DNA from: Acanthochlamys bracteata
Lineage: Eukaryota > Streptophyta > Magnoliopsida > Pandanales > Velloziaceae
Reading direction: 5' to 3'
Assembly: GCA_019914995.1 (NCBI GenBank)
Contig: CM034134.1
Location: 2,126,145 to 2,190,144 of the forward strand
DNA: 64,000 nt
In this document: one piece after another, positions 1 through 12,270 of the stretch
Numbering within the stretch: position 1 is the stretch's first letter
Layout: every line of letters starts with the position of its first letter
Notes under the pieces: model-generated
Database searches by the model: none
What the model was told of the DNA's origin: nothing
Seen by the model: only the letters and a program-made list of their open reading frames with translations
Position numbers and translations under genes: made by a program

Positions 1-199
1 TGCGAGGGTATTCCACATGGGCAGATCATGTGGAGATGCTTCCACTAATAGATCGTGGGGTAAGGAGTGAAGAAATGACTGTCGTTCCGAGAAGTGAAAT
101 AGAGAGTGATGATGAGGATATTAGTTGTTTGAGATGATACGAGATGTGAATAGAAGTTTATTCATTGATATTAGCAATGAGGATGAAGTTTATAGGTTT

Positions 200-3100
200 T
201 AATTCTCTATTAACAGATGTTCAAAGACCACTATTTTCGGGAAGTAGTGGGCCTTCTTTTCTTTCGTTCATCGTAAGGTTGTTTAATGCTAAAGTGCGAA
301 ATCGAGCAACCAATAAATGATAGATGATATTCTGCATATACTTTGTGATATTACTCCCGAAGTTCATTCAATTTCATCATCCTATTTTGTGAATAAAAGT
401 ATTACGAGATTTGGGATTGGGTTAGGAGACTATACCTGCATGCAAGTAGAACTCTATGCTTTTCAGAAAGGAATTAGTCGAGTTAGATAAATATCCAAAA
501 TACAATGAATCAAAGTGGAAGCACACAAATATTAAAGATAAGAAGATTGCTCGGAAGGTCTACATTACTTTCTACTCACTCTAAAGCTGTGAAGATTATT
601 TATGTCAAATAAGACTTTATCATATATGCGTTGGCATAAAGAAGACCGTTCATCAAAAGAAAACTTTTAAAGTCATCCGCGATAGTAAAGCCTGGATGCA
701 TTTCAATGAGACATTTTATTCCTTCATCGAGGATGGATGAAATGTGTGGTTGTGTTTATCAATTGATGGTTTCACTCTGTTCAACTATTTTTTATACAAC
801 GTATGGCATGTTATACTTTACACCATATAATTTTTCCTATGTCGAGATGCATGAAAGAGTCTTTCTTTATATTGTCATTATTGATTCTCGCCAAAGCCAG
901 CTTGGTAAAGAATTAGATGTGTTTTTATCATCGCTGATAAATTGATTAAAAAGATTTGTGGGAGAGAGGGTTAAAATATATGATGCAGTTTTTCGAAGCA
1001 TCTTTAATTTGCATGATGCGGTCATTTGAACTATAAGTGATTTTTCTACATATGGATATCTTTTGGAGTGGTTGACGAAAGATAAGCTTGTTTGTCCTAT
1101 TTGCAATAATAACACATTATTAGAGAGTATAAAAAATAAGATTTGATATAGAGATCACCGACGATTTTTATCTTCCAATCATCATCTAAGAAAGAGTAAA
1201 AGTTTAATAATAAGTATGAAATAAGGACAAAGCCTAAAGATTTGTGTGCAAATGATATATTACTATAGTTGGAGATAGTAAAGAAACAAATTTTGGAAAG
1301 CCACCCATGTTAAAGAAAAGAAAGCAACTAAATGCATATTTGAATTGATGCAAAAGATGTATATTTTAGGGAATTATCTTATTGGAGACATTTGCTTATA
1401 CGCCATAATCTTGATGTTATGCATATTGAAAAAAATATTGCTGAAAAGTATTTTTGGAATATAATGAATTATCAAAGGTAAATTAAATGATATGTTCAAT
1501 GCTCAAGAGAAGTTAGAAGCTACGGGCATACGGTCGGAACTACATATCATTCGTGAAAAAAATAAAATAGTGAAGCCATATACATATATGTATTGAAGGT
1601 AAAAGAAAGGTGGGCAATTTGTGAATTTTTAGCAAATGTTAATTTTTCTAATGGGTATGCAGCTAATATCCACATGTGTGAACACAAAATACTATGAAAT
1701 GATTGGATTGAAAAGTCATGATTATCATATTTTATTATAAAGACTTATGCTAATTGGATTACGTGGTTTAGTATGTAAAGATGTACTAAGTGCAATAATT
1801 AAGCTCGGTAAAATTTTTAGGATTTGTGTTCAAATGTGCTTACGATGGATGCACATGATAAACTATAAGAAAATATTGTGTTGACCTTTTGTAAGTTGGA
1901 GATGATTTTTCCTCCAGCCTTCTTTGATATTATGGTTCATCTAATTATACACTTACTCTATGAAGCAAAACTTACGTGGTCTTATATAATATTGATGAAT
2001 GTATCCTATTAAAAGATTAGGTATATATTCAAATTTATCTTAAATAGTATGTTTATGAAGAATATATATATTTATCTTAAACTTACGGCTTAAATTTATT
2101 ATATAGGACAATTGGTAGGTCCGAGTCAGTCGTTCAAAATAAGGCTCGTCTCAAGGATCAATTGTGGAGGCTTATATTATGAAAGAGTGTTTGGTTTTGT
2201 GCTCAATATATTTGGATGGAGAAGATAATATCTTGAATAGGAATAAAAGAAGTAGAGATATTGACATCATATTTTTAGGCTCTATGTTTGTATTTTTTGA
2301 AAGAGTTCGACCGATCAGATTATTACAATAGTGTAACTTAGGATTAAAAGAATTTTCAAATGCTATTTGGTTTTTGCTCAACAACTGTCCTGAAGTGGAC
2401 AATTGACAATTGTAAATTTTCTAATTAAGATATTCTTTAATGTTATATATTATTATAATGACTAATAAAAAATATTTATGAAAGGGAGCATGAGAATTTG
2501 ATGCAAAAGGAGAATACCTTAGTTTATGAACTGAGTCATAGAAAATAATTTTCAGATTGGTTTAATCACAAAGCATCATCTTAACAGATTCTCACTTTAG
2601 TAAATACAATTTTTAGTATATGCTCCTTGTATGGTTATGTTGAAATAAATTTTATATTATTTTTTAGATAAGATATCTCTATAATGAGAATTTGAATGTC
2701 GTTAGCGTAGAAACATGTGCACTTCTATGTGGACCAGATCGTCGTGTGAGAAAATACAAAAAATATATAATTAATAGAGTCAAGTATGTGGTTAAGCATC
2801 AGGACATGTATATGTTAATACAAAGTAGTTGTGTTTCTTTGAAGGAAATCATAAAAATGATTTCATTATTTTTAGTGGTGTTCTTGATTAGATTATAGAA
2901 TTATCATATATTGGAAATCATCGAGTATATCTATTCAAATTTGAATGGTATGATCTTGAGAAGAAAAACCAATATGGATAAACGACGAGTTCATAGTGTT
3001 AATATCGCTAAGAGATGGCATATGAATGATCCATATATTCTTACAAGTCAAACTATGAAAGTATATTACATGCCTAATAATGTGATGGGTAAGGACTGGA

Positions 3101-3360
3101 GGGTGGTACAAAAGGCTATACAATGTCATAATTTGATTCATTATTGTTCCATGATGATAAAGAGTTGACACCAGATGATGTCAACAATGAAGACGATATA
3201 TATCAAGAAGCTGAAAGTTTGAATAAAATGGTGGAACCTATATGTGAAGAGATTTATCCTCAAATTAGGAGTGGTATAGATTAGGAGGTAATTGAACACC
3301 GTGATGAAGATACAAGCCTACGCATAATGATATTAATGACAATGCTTAAGGTGTAGAGGT
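200..3360 (+). pseudogene. CACTA TNP2-type transposase, broken
   Basis: Conceptual reading in shifting frames gives TNP2 landmarks in order. Around 210-260 is the 'LLTDVQRPLF' type N-terminal stretch. Around 560-1,110 is the central transposase region (peptides such as LFMSNKT, MRWHKEDR, SKAWMHF, LSIDGFTLF, DKLVCPICNNN). Around 1,690-2,180 is a DUF4218-like part (GLKSHDYHILL, then the relics RSESVVQNKAR and EAYI-like residues). At 2,911-3,168 is a DUF4216-like part (NIAKRWHMNDPYILTSQ, then YMPNNVMGKDWRVV). TNP2 is the catalytic transposase of CACTA elements and acts on TIR and subterminal sites in the nucleus. Stops and frameshifts occur throughout, so no protein is made. A homologous minus-strand DUF4216 lies at 63,707-64,000. 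Confidence 0.85.
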
Positions 3361-3699
3361 TTCATATTTTTTGTATATTTTCTTTTGTTGGATCCAATTA
3401 TATGATTGATCTAATTATCTTACTTTCTTTATAGATCTTTAGCATTATAACAAGGCTCCTAGTGATACATCGAGATCCTATGTAATATATGATACTCCTT
3501 CGAGCTCTGATACTGTGCGTTCTTTACCCCTTATATCTCTAAGTGATACTTCAAGATCCCCTACAGATATGCTAGTTAGTAGTGCTGGTAAGTCAATTTT
3601 AAGTTTAATATTTAAATTTATATAAAATAATTTACATTTAAGATGCTTCGATTATTATATGAAGGATTTATCTGTCAATACATGCAACATAGGTGTGGA

Positions 3700-4965
3700 G
3701 TCGCCCGCGCAGCTAGATTACATAACTATACTGAGAGAAGAAAAGATAACTGTACAACTTAACGCCATGACGTGCCCATTGGCTTGAACTCAAAGTGGCT
3801 TATAAGAGAGTACAATATATTGATTCGCTCTCATGCTCCGGTAGATTCAAAGAATTGACATGGTTAGAGAAGAACAGACCGGAGTCATTGAAATGATACA
3901 AGCACACCTACCAATATTTTATTAATATATATTAAAAAGAAATTCATTCATATATAAGTTTTACTAGCTAACTTTATATTTTATTTTTATAAAGAAAAAG
4001 TTTGAAATAAACTTTACAAGTCCAGTTTGGAGACTTTACTTGCATAACGCAGGGGAAGATTAATGCAAAAGATGGACAAATAGGGTATACAAATATTGAA
4101 TAAAATGGGGTGTGGCGAGAATGGAAGGAGTAATTCACCAAAAGCTTTTATTGAGAATGATGACTATCTGATTTGATTAGTTTATACAATATGTTTGATA
4201 GTCTTGAATTTACGGTGAGTGTAATTTGTACGATCCTTATACAGTTAAAGTTTTACAATTGATTAATATTTTTTATAATATGTGCCAAGAAGAACGAAAT
4301 AGTCTCGAAATAAGCAACTCGATTCGTATTGTAAAATAGTGAAAGTATTGAGAGTATTTCTCATCAGAGATAAGTATGTCTAACATTTAGATATATATGT
4401 CTATAATAGTTGTTCGTATTCATGTTAAAAATGTATACGGAGTGAGAGGGCCACTAGAAACATATATGATCGCATAAACAAAAGCGAATGGTGAATGGAG
4501 CTAAAAGAAAACACAAAGTAACTACGTAATTAAGTAAAATTTTAAATATCATTTATAAGTAGTTGTACTCTAGTAATCCACGTTATAATAATTTTATAAA
4601 TTATAGGAAAAATTATCTCAATTGCTTGAAGAATCATCACAAATTGAGCATCCGACGATGTAAGAGGTAATTCAAAAATTTTAGATATTGATATTGTTGG
4701 AGAACTGGGACCTAGAGCTAAACTACCTCGTAAAGACGGTAAACCAACTAAAGTTAGCGAGCTTGAACAATAATTGGAGAGAGAAAAACAACAAAGAGAG
4801 GGATTAACCGACAAACTTAGTACTCTTCAAGAATAATTAGAATTACAACAGAAGCAATACAATGATTAATTAGAACTGCAGGAAAAGCAATATAATAATC
4901 TTGAGGAAATGTTAAAGTATATGCAATGTAGACAATCAATCGATGGTTCTGCAGGTAACATGTGA
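3700..4965 (+). pseudogene. CACTA second ORF (Ptta/En/Spm type) with coiled coil, broken
   Basis: Downstream of the TNP2 remains lies a second coding region equivalent to the Ptta/En/Spm accessory protein of CACTA elements. Its best-preserved part is the C-terminal end at about 4,740-4,960, which reads as a Gln/Glu-rich heptad-like stretch with residues such as LEREKQQREGLTDKLSTLQE and a repeated LELQ-KQYN unit, interrupted by in-frame stops. This is typical of a coiled coil used for protein assembly. The upstream part is AT-rich with several likely introns (for example around 3,590-3,690 and 3,925-3,995), and I could not place exons firmly. A related, better conserved copy is at 61,930-63,260 on the other strand. 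DNA binding or partnership with the transposase is inferred from the family. Confidence 0.6.
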
Positions 4966-5029
4966 TTTTCTTAATAATTGTTTACTAAATTATTATTACA
5001 TATTGATTTTTTTGTTATAATTAGTTAAA

Positions 5030-6205
5030 CTATAAGATTTAGCTTTATAATAACTTAACTTACAAAAAATTAGAAACATATTATTTATTCTTAGAAGTAT
5101 TTAAATATTTTTAGAAATTTTATACATAAGACTTAGCTTTATAACAACTTAAGAGGCCAAAACTTAGAATAAGTGTCGAAAGGTCGCAAAATCTATATCT
5201 ACATGACCGCCTCGGTGAGAGTAACTTGTACCAGAAACGGAATTGAATTCGAAGATATGACAAGTGAGTTAGAAACATTTATACATTCTTAAAATTTTTA
5301 TATATAAGACTTAGCTTTATAACAACTTAAGAGGTCAAAACCTAGAAAAAGAGTTAGAAGGCTACAACACCTAAGTCTACACAACCATCTTTGTAGAGTG
5401 ACTTACAAGAAGAAATGAAATTGAATTCGGAAATTGAACGAGTGAGTTAAAAGTATTTGTATATTATTAGAACTTTTATATACTATACTTAGTTTTATAA
5501 CAACTTAAGGAGCTAGAACTTGAAAAAAATATTGAAAGGCTGCGAAACCTATGTCTAAATCTAAACGACCGACTCGGTGAGGGTGACTTGTAGAAAGAAA
5601 TGGAATTGAATTTGGAGGTAGGACGAGTGAGTTAGAAACATTTGTACATTCTTAAAATTTTTATATACAAGACTTAGCTTTATAACAACTTAAGAGGCCA
5701 AAACTTAGAAGAAGTATCCAAAGATCCCAAAACCTATGTCTACATGACCGTCTCGGTGAGAGTGACTTGTCAGAAGAACGGAATTGAATTCAAAGATAAG
5801 ACGAATGAGTTAGAAGCATTTATATATTTTTTGAATTTTTATATATAAGATTTATCTTTCTAACAACTTAAGGGGCCAAAACTTAGAATAAGCGCCGAAA
5901 GGCCGCGAAAATCTACGTCTACATGACCGTCTCGGTGAGAGTGACTTGTAAGAAGAAATAGAATTGTATTCGGAGATAGGACGAGTGTGAGTTAGAAGCA
6001 TTTATACATTATTAATTTTTTATAGACAAGATTTAACTTTATAACAACTTAAGGGGCCAAAACATAGCATAAGCGTCGAAAGACCGTAAACCTATGTCTA
6101 CACGACCGTCTCAGTAATAGTGACATGTAGGAAGAAACGGAAATTAATTCTGAGATAGGACGAGTGAATTAGATGCTGTATTATGTTTTAAATTTTTTAT
6201 ATATG
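5030..6205 (+). repeat. ~180-bp tandem array inside the CACTA element
   Basis: Six full copies start with AACAACTTAAG at 5,143, 5,322, 5,499, 5,684, 5,862 and 6,043 (spacing 177-185 bp), preceded by a shorter partial copy from about 5,030. Each copy has a conserved core near 'gtctacatgaccgtctcg' and 'gagagtgacttgtaagaag', followed by 'gacgagtgagtt', a plausible splice donor (GTGAGT), then an AT-rich tail. Each unit therefore looks like a small exon plus intron. The last copy is followed by a short coding-like tail (about 6,262-6,345) and then the subterminal repeats. Confidence 0.9.
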
Positions 6206-6489
6206 ATTATAAATTTGCTATATGTTGGGATTTCTATTAACGTATTTTTTATTTTATTTCAGACGCATGACTGGTGTTAGTGGCTGCATGAAATAGACAT
6301 TGATGACTATATTTGGTATGAAGCCGACAATTATGAATCTTACTTATATTGTATTATGAAAACAATTATGTTTTTATTTAATTTAGTGAACATTTGACAA
6401 TTATTTTATTGCCTATTTAAATTTTTGTATATACAATACGTATTGTGTGTTTTCTTAATTTTAATATAAAATATTTACAAAAACAATAA

Positions 6490-7013
6490 TAACAGCACAT
6501 AGTAGCGACCATCAGAATTGGTCGCTACTGAAGGCATTTACGACCATGCATTCTGGTCGTAGATGCCTCAGCCGTAGCAGTCGCTAATGTTCAGGCAACT
6601 GTGACCAGTGCAGGCGGCCGCTACTGCTTCTCATTCATGATCACATTCTGCTGGTAGCTATTGCTGCTTATTAGCGACTGCCCTCTGTTGGTCACTTTGT
6701 TGTAGTAGCAACCGCTCCTCCTCAGTCGCTACCTTCTTTCTTTGCGACCACGATCTACTGGTCGCTGTTGGGTCTCCTAATAGCGACTTGTTTGACTTGG
6801 TCGCTATTAGTAACAGCGACCTTCGTTTCTTGGTCACTGTTGACTTAGTCAATAGCGATTGATTTCTCTATCTAGTAGCGATTACTAATAGCGACTTGCT
6901 TTTAGCGACGACTTCGGCGACCATAGGTTTTTGGTTGCTAATTCTATTAGCTACCGGTTTTTCCAAATAGCAACCAATAATTTTAGTCCCTATTAATACT
7001 TTTGGTTGTAGTG
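6490..7013 (+). repeat. CACTA subterminal repeats and 3' terminal inverted repeat
   Basis: About 500 bp dense in direct and inverted copies of TAGCGACC / GGTCGCTA (often degraded to ggtcgcta, ggtcgctg, agcgactt). These are the usual sites bound by the accessory transposition protein in CACTA elements. The block ends in the TIR TTTTGGTTGTAGTG at 7,000-7,013. The reading frame on the minus strand at 6,658-6,852 is only a shadow of these repeats. Confidence 0.85.
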
Positions 7014-10000
7014 TGGCTCGTGTGTTAAATTGAACTTCACGGTTTAATAAAACATAATGCTCAAAGTATAAAATCTAAATCCTTTCATTTATTGGTTACA
7101 TCAAAATATCATTATTAAAATAAAGACTAACATGAGTTATGATGGTTCTATATCATTAACTCGACATAGTTCTTCCATGCACTACAAAGTTAGTCTAAAC
7201 TTAACGTGATTGGTAAATAGGATATACAATAATGGTCCACATATTGTCTTTGTAAAAAACAAGTACTATTATGTTCATATAATCAATCAAGTATATACCA
7301 AGATAAGAAATATGATATATATGATAAAAATAATACATAAATGAGCTTGAGTGTCAATTACAGAAACATTATGATCTTTCATCACTTGCAAGTATCTTAA
7401 TACTTTCTTTACAGCTTTCCAGTGATCAAGCCCTGTACTACTTTGATATCGCCATAGCATTCCAACCGCAAAAGTAATTTCGGGTCTGGTATAAGTCTGA
7501 GCGTACATCAAACTCCCAAGAAGATATGCATAAGGAATTTTATTCGTTTGTTTACATTCCAATTCATTCTTTGAATATTGTATAAGACTGAATTTGTCAC
7601 TTTTTTTAATTGGAACAATACTTACTGAACAATTTTTCATTCCAAATTAATCTCTGTAAAACTTTATTAATCTATGCTTTCTGAGACAACCCTAACAATC
7701 CTTGTGATCGTTTTCGAAAAACTTCAAATCCAATCACATAAGTTATCTCTCGCACATCTTTCATTTCGAAATTCTTAGAGAAAATTTCTTAGTCTCATAC
7801 AATAGACCACGATCATTTGTCCAAGTAAATATCATCAATTATACAATATTAGAAATATAAATTTACTCCCACTGACCTTTAGATATATACACTGATCAAT
7901 AGTATTTTCTTTAAATCCAAAGAAAGTCATAGTATTATTGAACTTCAGATACCATTGTCGAGAAGCTTGCTAAGTCCGTATATTGATTTCTTAAGTTTAC
8001 ACAGTCATTTTTCTTTTCTTTCAACCAAGAAATCTTCAGGTTGACATATATATACTTCTTCATCTAAATTCCCACTTAAACAATAGTTTTCACATCCATT
8101 TGGTGCAACTCTAGATCATATTGAGCTAGTAAAGCCATAATTATTCTAAATGAGTATTTTTCAAAACTAGAGAAAATGTTTCATTATAATCAATGCCATT
8201 TCTTTGAGTGAATTCTTTAGCAACAAGCCTAGCCTTATATTGTTCGATATTGCCATTTAAATCCAATTTGGTTTTAAAAATCCATTTGCACTCAATATAT
8301 TTATGTCGTTCTGGCAATGCAGTAAGTTTCTAGACTTCATTATGCTGTATAGATTTTAGCTCATCTTTTGTGAAATTCATCCATTTACAACAATCCCCAC
8401 TTCAATGGCTCGTGAAAATTAAATTAGATCACCATGAATGCCTAAATCAAAATCTGACTCTTGTAAATAAACCACATAGGTTCATTTAGATTAATGTCAG
8501 TATGAGGAGTATCATTTACTTGTTGTTCTTTTAAGTTGTTAAACTATTCCAAAGCTGTAAGTACAATAACTTTATAAGAGGTTGAGGGCAAAGGAAGCTG
8601 TAGTCTAACCTCTTGAATTTCCACTTTACATGAGTCTTCACTCCCACTAACTTCACCTTATTCAATGAACCTAGCATTTCTAGTTTCAACAATTCTCGTA
8701 CTATGGCTAGGACAATAAAATCAATACCCTTTTGATTTTTCTGAATAACCAATGAAAAAACCACTAATTGTTCTTGCATTAGTTTCTTTTCATGTGAATT
8801 ATAAATTCTTACATTTGCTGGGCATCTCCAATTATGCATGTGTCATAAATTTTTCTTCTAATCCACAATTTAAAGGTCATCGTTAGAATTGCCTCAGCAA
8901 GAACCCTACTTAGTAAATACATGACAGTTTTGAAAGCATGCATCCACAATGAATTACTTAACATACTTCTATCCATGTTCTTTATAATACGATTACGCCT
9001 TTTCGCGACACCATTTATTTGCGGTATACCTGGCATTATGTATTGAGAACATATGCCACGTCTTTCAAGGAATTTAGCAAATGAACCTAAACAAAGTCCT
9101 GATTCATCATATTTTTCGTAATAGTCACCACCTCTATCAAATATTGATGATTTTCACTTTTCTATCTATCTTTCAACTTCAGTAATAAATACCTCTAAGA
9201 CATTTATTACTTGAGATTTTTCATATAACATATAGATATAACCATAACTTGAGAAATCATCAATAAATATGATAAAATATTTATCTCCACTAAAAATTCA
9301 AACATCAAATGATTCACAAATATCAGTGTGTATAATTTCAAGAAGTTGTGTGCTTCTTGTGGCTCCTTTCTTTATGTTGTTGGTTTATTTTCCTTTAATA
9401 TAGTCCACACACATACCAAGATCAGTAAAATTCTTGATTTGGATATGTGATCCAACCGTTCATGTCACAAGTAAGCTGAACATTTATTTACTAACCTACG
9501 CTTAGTGACAACATCATGATGCAAGGTTCAAAGTGCTTCAGCAAAAGAGTTATCAAGTTTCAACTTGTATAACCCATCACATAAAACACCAAAACAAATA
9601 ATGTGGCTTGGTTTAAACAAACTAAATCATTCATTCCCAAGCTCAAAAGAGTATTCATACATGTCAAGTTTTGACAATGATTTTAAGTTGCAGAAAATAG
9701 AAGGTATGTAAAGTGTTTGAAACAAATCCAACTGACGTCCAGTGTCTAAAATCAAACGATAAGTTCCTATGGCTTAAACATTAACTTTGACTTGAATCCT
9801 CATGAAAATGAATTTCTTATTTTTATGATTCGAACCGTAATGTATCCCTGCATCATATTCGAAACGTGAGTGGTACAGCCGAATCATCCATCAAGTATTA
9901 TAAAGAACTTCAGCTAAATTTGATTCGTAACATACAAAGCCATAATGCTTACCTTGCTTTTCGAACCAAGCCTTATGTTTCAGGTTTCTTATAAAATCGA

Positions 10001-10659
10001 CATTTGCCATCTATACATTTCTTTTTATGAAATTGAGCAGAAGACGCATTTGTGTTAAGTGGTCCTACAAGTTTTCTTTCCATTCTTTCTTCCGGCTTCT
10101 CGACGTTTAAGAAATGAACGGAATGAGTTTTCAATTTCTTACGTATTGTCTCCTGTTACACAAGCATACTATGTAATTCATTCACATTCCAGTTGTCATT
10201 CATGGTTATTATAGTTCATTTGGAATGGATCATATTCAGGAGGCAAAGAATTAACAATAAACTATACAAGAAAATTCTCATCCACATTCATTTCCAATAA
10301 CTTTAATCTTGCTGCAATGTTTGACATTTCAATAGCATGCTCATGCATGGTACGAGATTCATCAAATTTCATGGCGGTCAATGTACCCATAAGTGTCCTA
10401 TCAAGTGACTTAGCTGTTTGGGAAGGCTCTTCACAAATTTCATAAGTTTCCTTAGCATTTTCCATGTTAGGAAGAGTTGACTTAATGCTCTTTACAACAG
10501 TCATTCACATAAACATTAAGCTTAATCTATTTGATCTTGCCCAATGATTATGAAAAGATCTCTTTTCATTGCTGGTGTTATCAGTAAGAGTAGCGGGATT
10601 TCTCTATTAAAAGTGCTAAATTAAGATCCAGTACACCTAAGTGAAACTAAACTTGTTCA

Positions 10660-11553
10660 CACACTAACCAGAAAAATAAAGTCCATTTAATATTGACACA
10701 GACGTAGCATGCGAATGCAAAGAAATAGGAACAGATGCTGCAAAATCAATAAATGCTCATACATTATTACTTTGATTTTCAAACATAAATATATAATCAG
10801 ATTCAAACAATTCATGTAAACATATATACCAAAGGTCTCCTTTTGGGTGAAACAATAATATACAAGCGTAAAGCATAGTGAAGCTAATTAAGCTTAATTT
10901 GATAACTAAATATATTGAAATTAAACATATTTGCTACCTTTGGATATACAAAATAAATCTAATAAAATATGTAAATCATCACGTCATGTTCATAAATTAT
11001 AAGACTACAAATCAATCTTTAGGCGATTCTAGATGCCTTATAATTACGAACTTCAATTATCCATAATAAAGTATTTAACATAATGACATCTCCATTATAA
11101 GCATCACATATTTATGGACAATAGAATATATAATTCATATAATTTGAAATTGAAGTCTGGCTACTTTGGTGACTAACAAACCATCATCACGTGAATTCAA
11201 CTTGATATACAAATTTTACAATTTGAAATTTTGGTATCTAACAAATCATTATAATGGATATTTAAATTGTAAATAAGTACTTACTTTGAAGCATAACTCA
11301 TAAGCACAACTTCTCCATATAAAGATAATAAAAGTAGTTAACAAGTAACATAAAAAATTCAATCCAAAAAAAAAACTTCAAAAAAGTCTTATTGAATCAA
11401 TTAGGTTTTTAACAAATCTAATATATAATACATATCACACAGCCAAAAACATAAGATTCCCAAATAAAATAATTTAGGAACTTCATAATCAAGAGAGAAA
11501 AATCATATGTAACGAAAAACCATTGGTTTCTAAAACCATGTTCGAATACTAAT
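10660..11553. other. AT-rich leader, no gene seen
   Basis: About 900 bp between the gag start and the LTR of the minus-strand copia fossil. No convincing coding or structured element is visible. The short frame at 10,878-11,066 is low complexity and is not called. Confidence 0.6.
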
Positions 11554-12010
11554 TGTTAGAATTTTTCTTCATTCTATATATATCCAACTTATATAGATCA
11601 TAATTTCAAGATCTAATACTCGATTATTTTCTCAATAAATTTAAATGAGAGGGAAAAACATACCTTGATGGATAGCGTTTCATGAAGCAATTATTTGCCT
11701 TTTTGAAAGTTTGATTTCTCCCTCTTAAGCTTCTCTTAATTCTAAAGAAGAAAACTTTAGATTATGAAAAAAATATTTAGATCCGTTGGAGAAAAGAGAG
11801 AACCAAGATCCATCTTTTATAAGGATTACATTCATTACCTATTAATCATCATATGGTATATGTAACTCTTTAAGCCACTAACAATCATGGATAATGTGTG
11901 ACTCATAAAATTATACATTCATTGCACACTTTCTGTAATAATGTATAATTTATCTGACTCTTAAATTAACCAATAAGATTTAGCAAACTTAATTTTGTAA
12001 ACCATGTTAA
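11554..12010 (-). repeat. Copia LTR (5' LTR of the minus-strand fossil)
   Basis: Begins TGTTAGAATT at 11,554, directly next to a degraded primer-binding site, and runs to about 12,004-12,012, where it meets the LTR of the next copia element at the palindrome TGTTAACA (12,005-12,012). The exact right edge is therefore uncertain by about 8 bp. Confidence 0.6.
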
Positions 12011-12270
12011 CATATGAGCCACATCCAACAATACGTTCTTAAGGCATTGAAGAGAGAATGTGGGTGTCAAAAGGATTTAATGACTAGTTAATGGTTTGTT
12101 AGTTTTTATTTGGCTTTTAATGGCTAGTTGATATAAGGCTATTGTAGTGTTTTGCTTTCAACATAGAAGGAGGAAGAAAAAAGAAATTGAAAAGAATAGC
12201 AATGACAGTTATCCTCCAAAGAAAGCGTTCAATATGTTTACAATAGAGTTCTAAATTTGTAAACTTAAAA
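12005..12270 (+). repeat. Copia 5' LTR
   Basis: Matches 17,997-18,297 over most of its length, including shared blocks 'gaagagagaatgtgggtgt', 'agttatcctcc' and 'atagagttctaaatttgta'. Its first ~15 bp differ from those of the 3' LTR, so the start may be worn or truncated. Confidence 0.8.

Larger units (their letters stand above)
1..7013 (+). mobile_element. CACTA (En/Spm) element, 3' part, decayed
   Basis: The segment has the order of parts expected of a plant CACTA element read on the + strand: TNP2 transposase remains, a DUF4216-like stretch, a second ORF ending in a coiled coil, a tandem array, then subterminal repeats built on tagcgacc/ggtcgcta. It ends with TTTTGGTTGTAGTG at 7,000-7,013, the reverse complement of a CACTACAACCAAAA terminal inverted repeat. 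The next three bases are tgg, the place of a 3-bp target duplication, but the other end lies left of the window so this cannot be tested. Both coding parts are broken by many stops, so it is non-functional. It abuts a minus-strand copia fossil whose 3' LTR is missing, which suggests insertion into or next to that element. Confidence 0.85.
7200..12010 (-). mobile_element. Ty1/copia LTR retrotransposon fossil, 3' end missing
   Basis: Minus-strand element, old and broken by many changes. Reading from right to left: an LTR at about 11,554-12,010, a degraded initiator-Met type primer-binding site beside it (about 11,539-11,553), an AT-rich leader, gag of the copia UBN2 type at about 10,660-10,260 (DRTLMGTLTAMKF; EHAIEMSNIAARLKLLEMNV), integrase at about 9,040-8,530 (MPGIPQINGVAKRRNR), reverse transcriptase at about 8,500-7,700, and the RNase H side at 7,640-7,290 (YLLGSLMYAQTYTRPEITFAVG). 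No left LTR is visible: the CACTA element's 3' end lies at 7,013, so the missing part is probably beyond it, outside the window. Too decayed for a reliable age, and no LTR pair is available to date it. Confidence 0.85.

Noticed and set aside
6658-6852. Minus-strand frame in the CACTA end
   Set aside because: Produced by GCGACC/GGTCGC repeats; not a gene.
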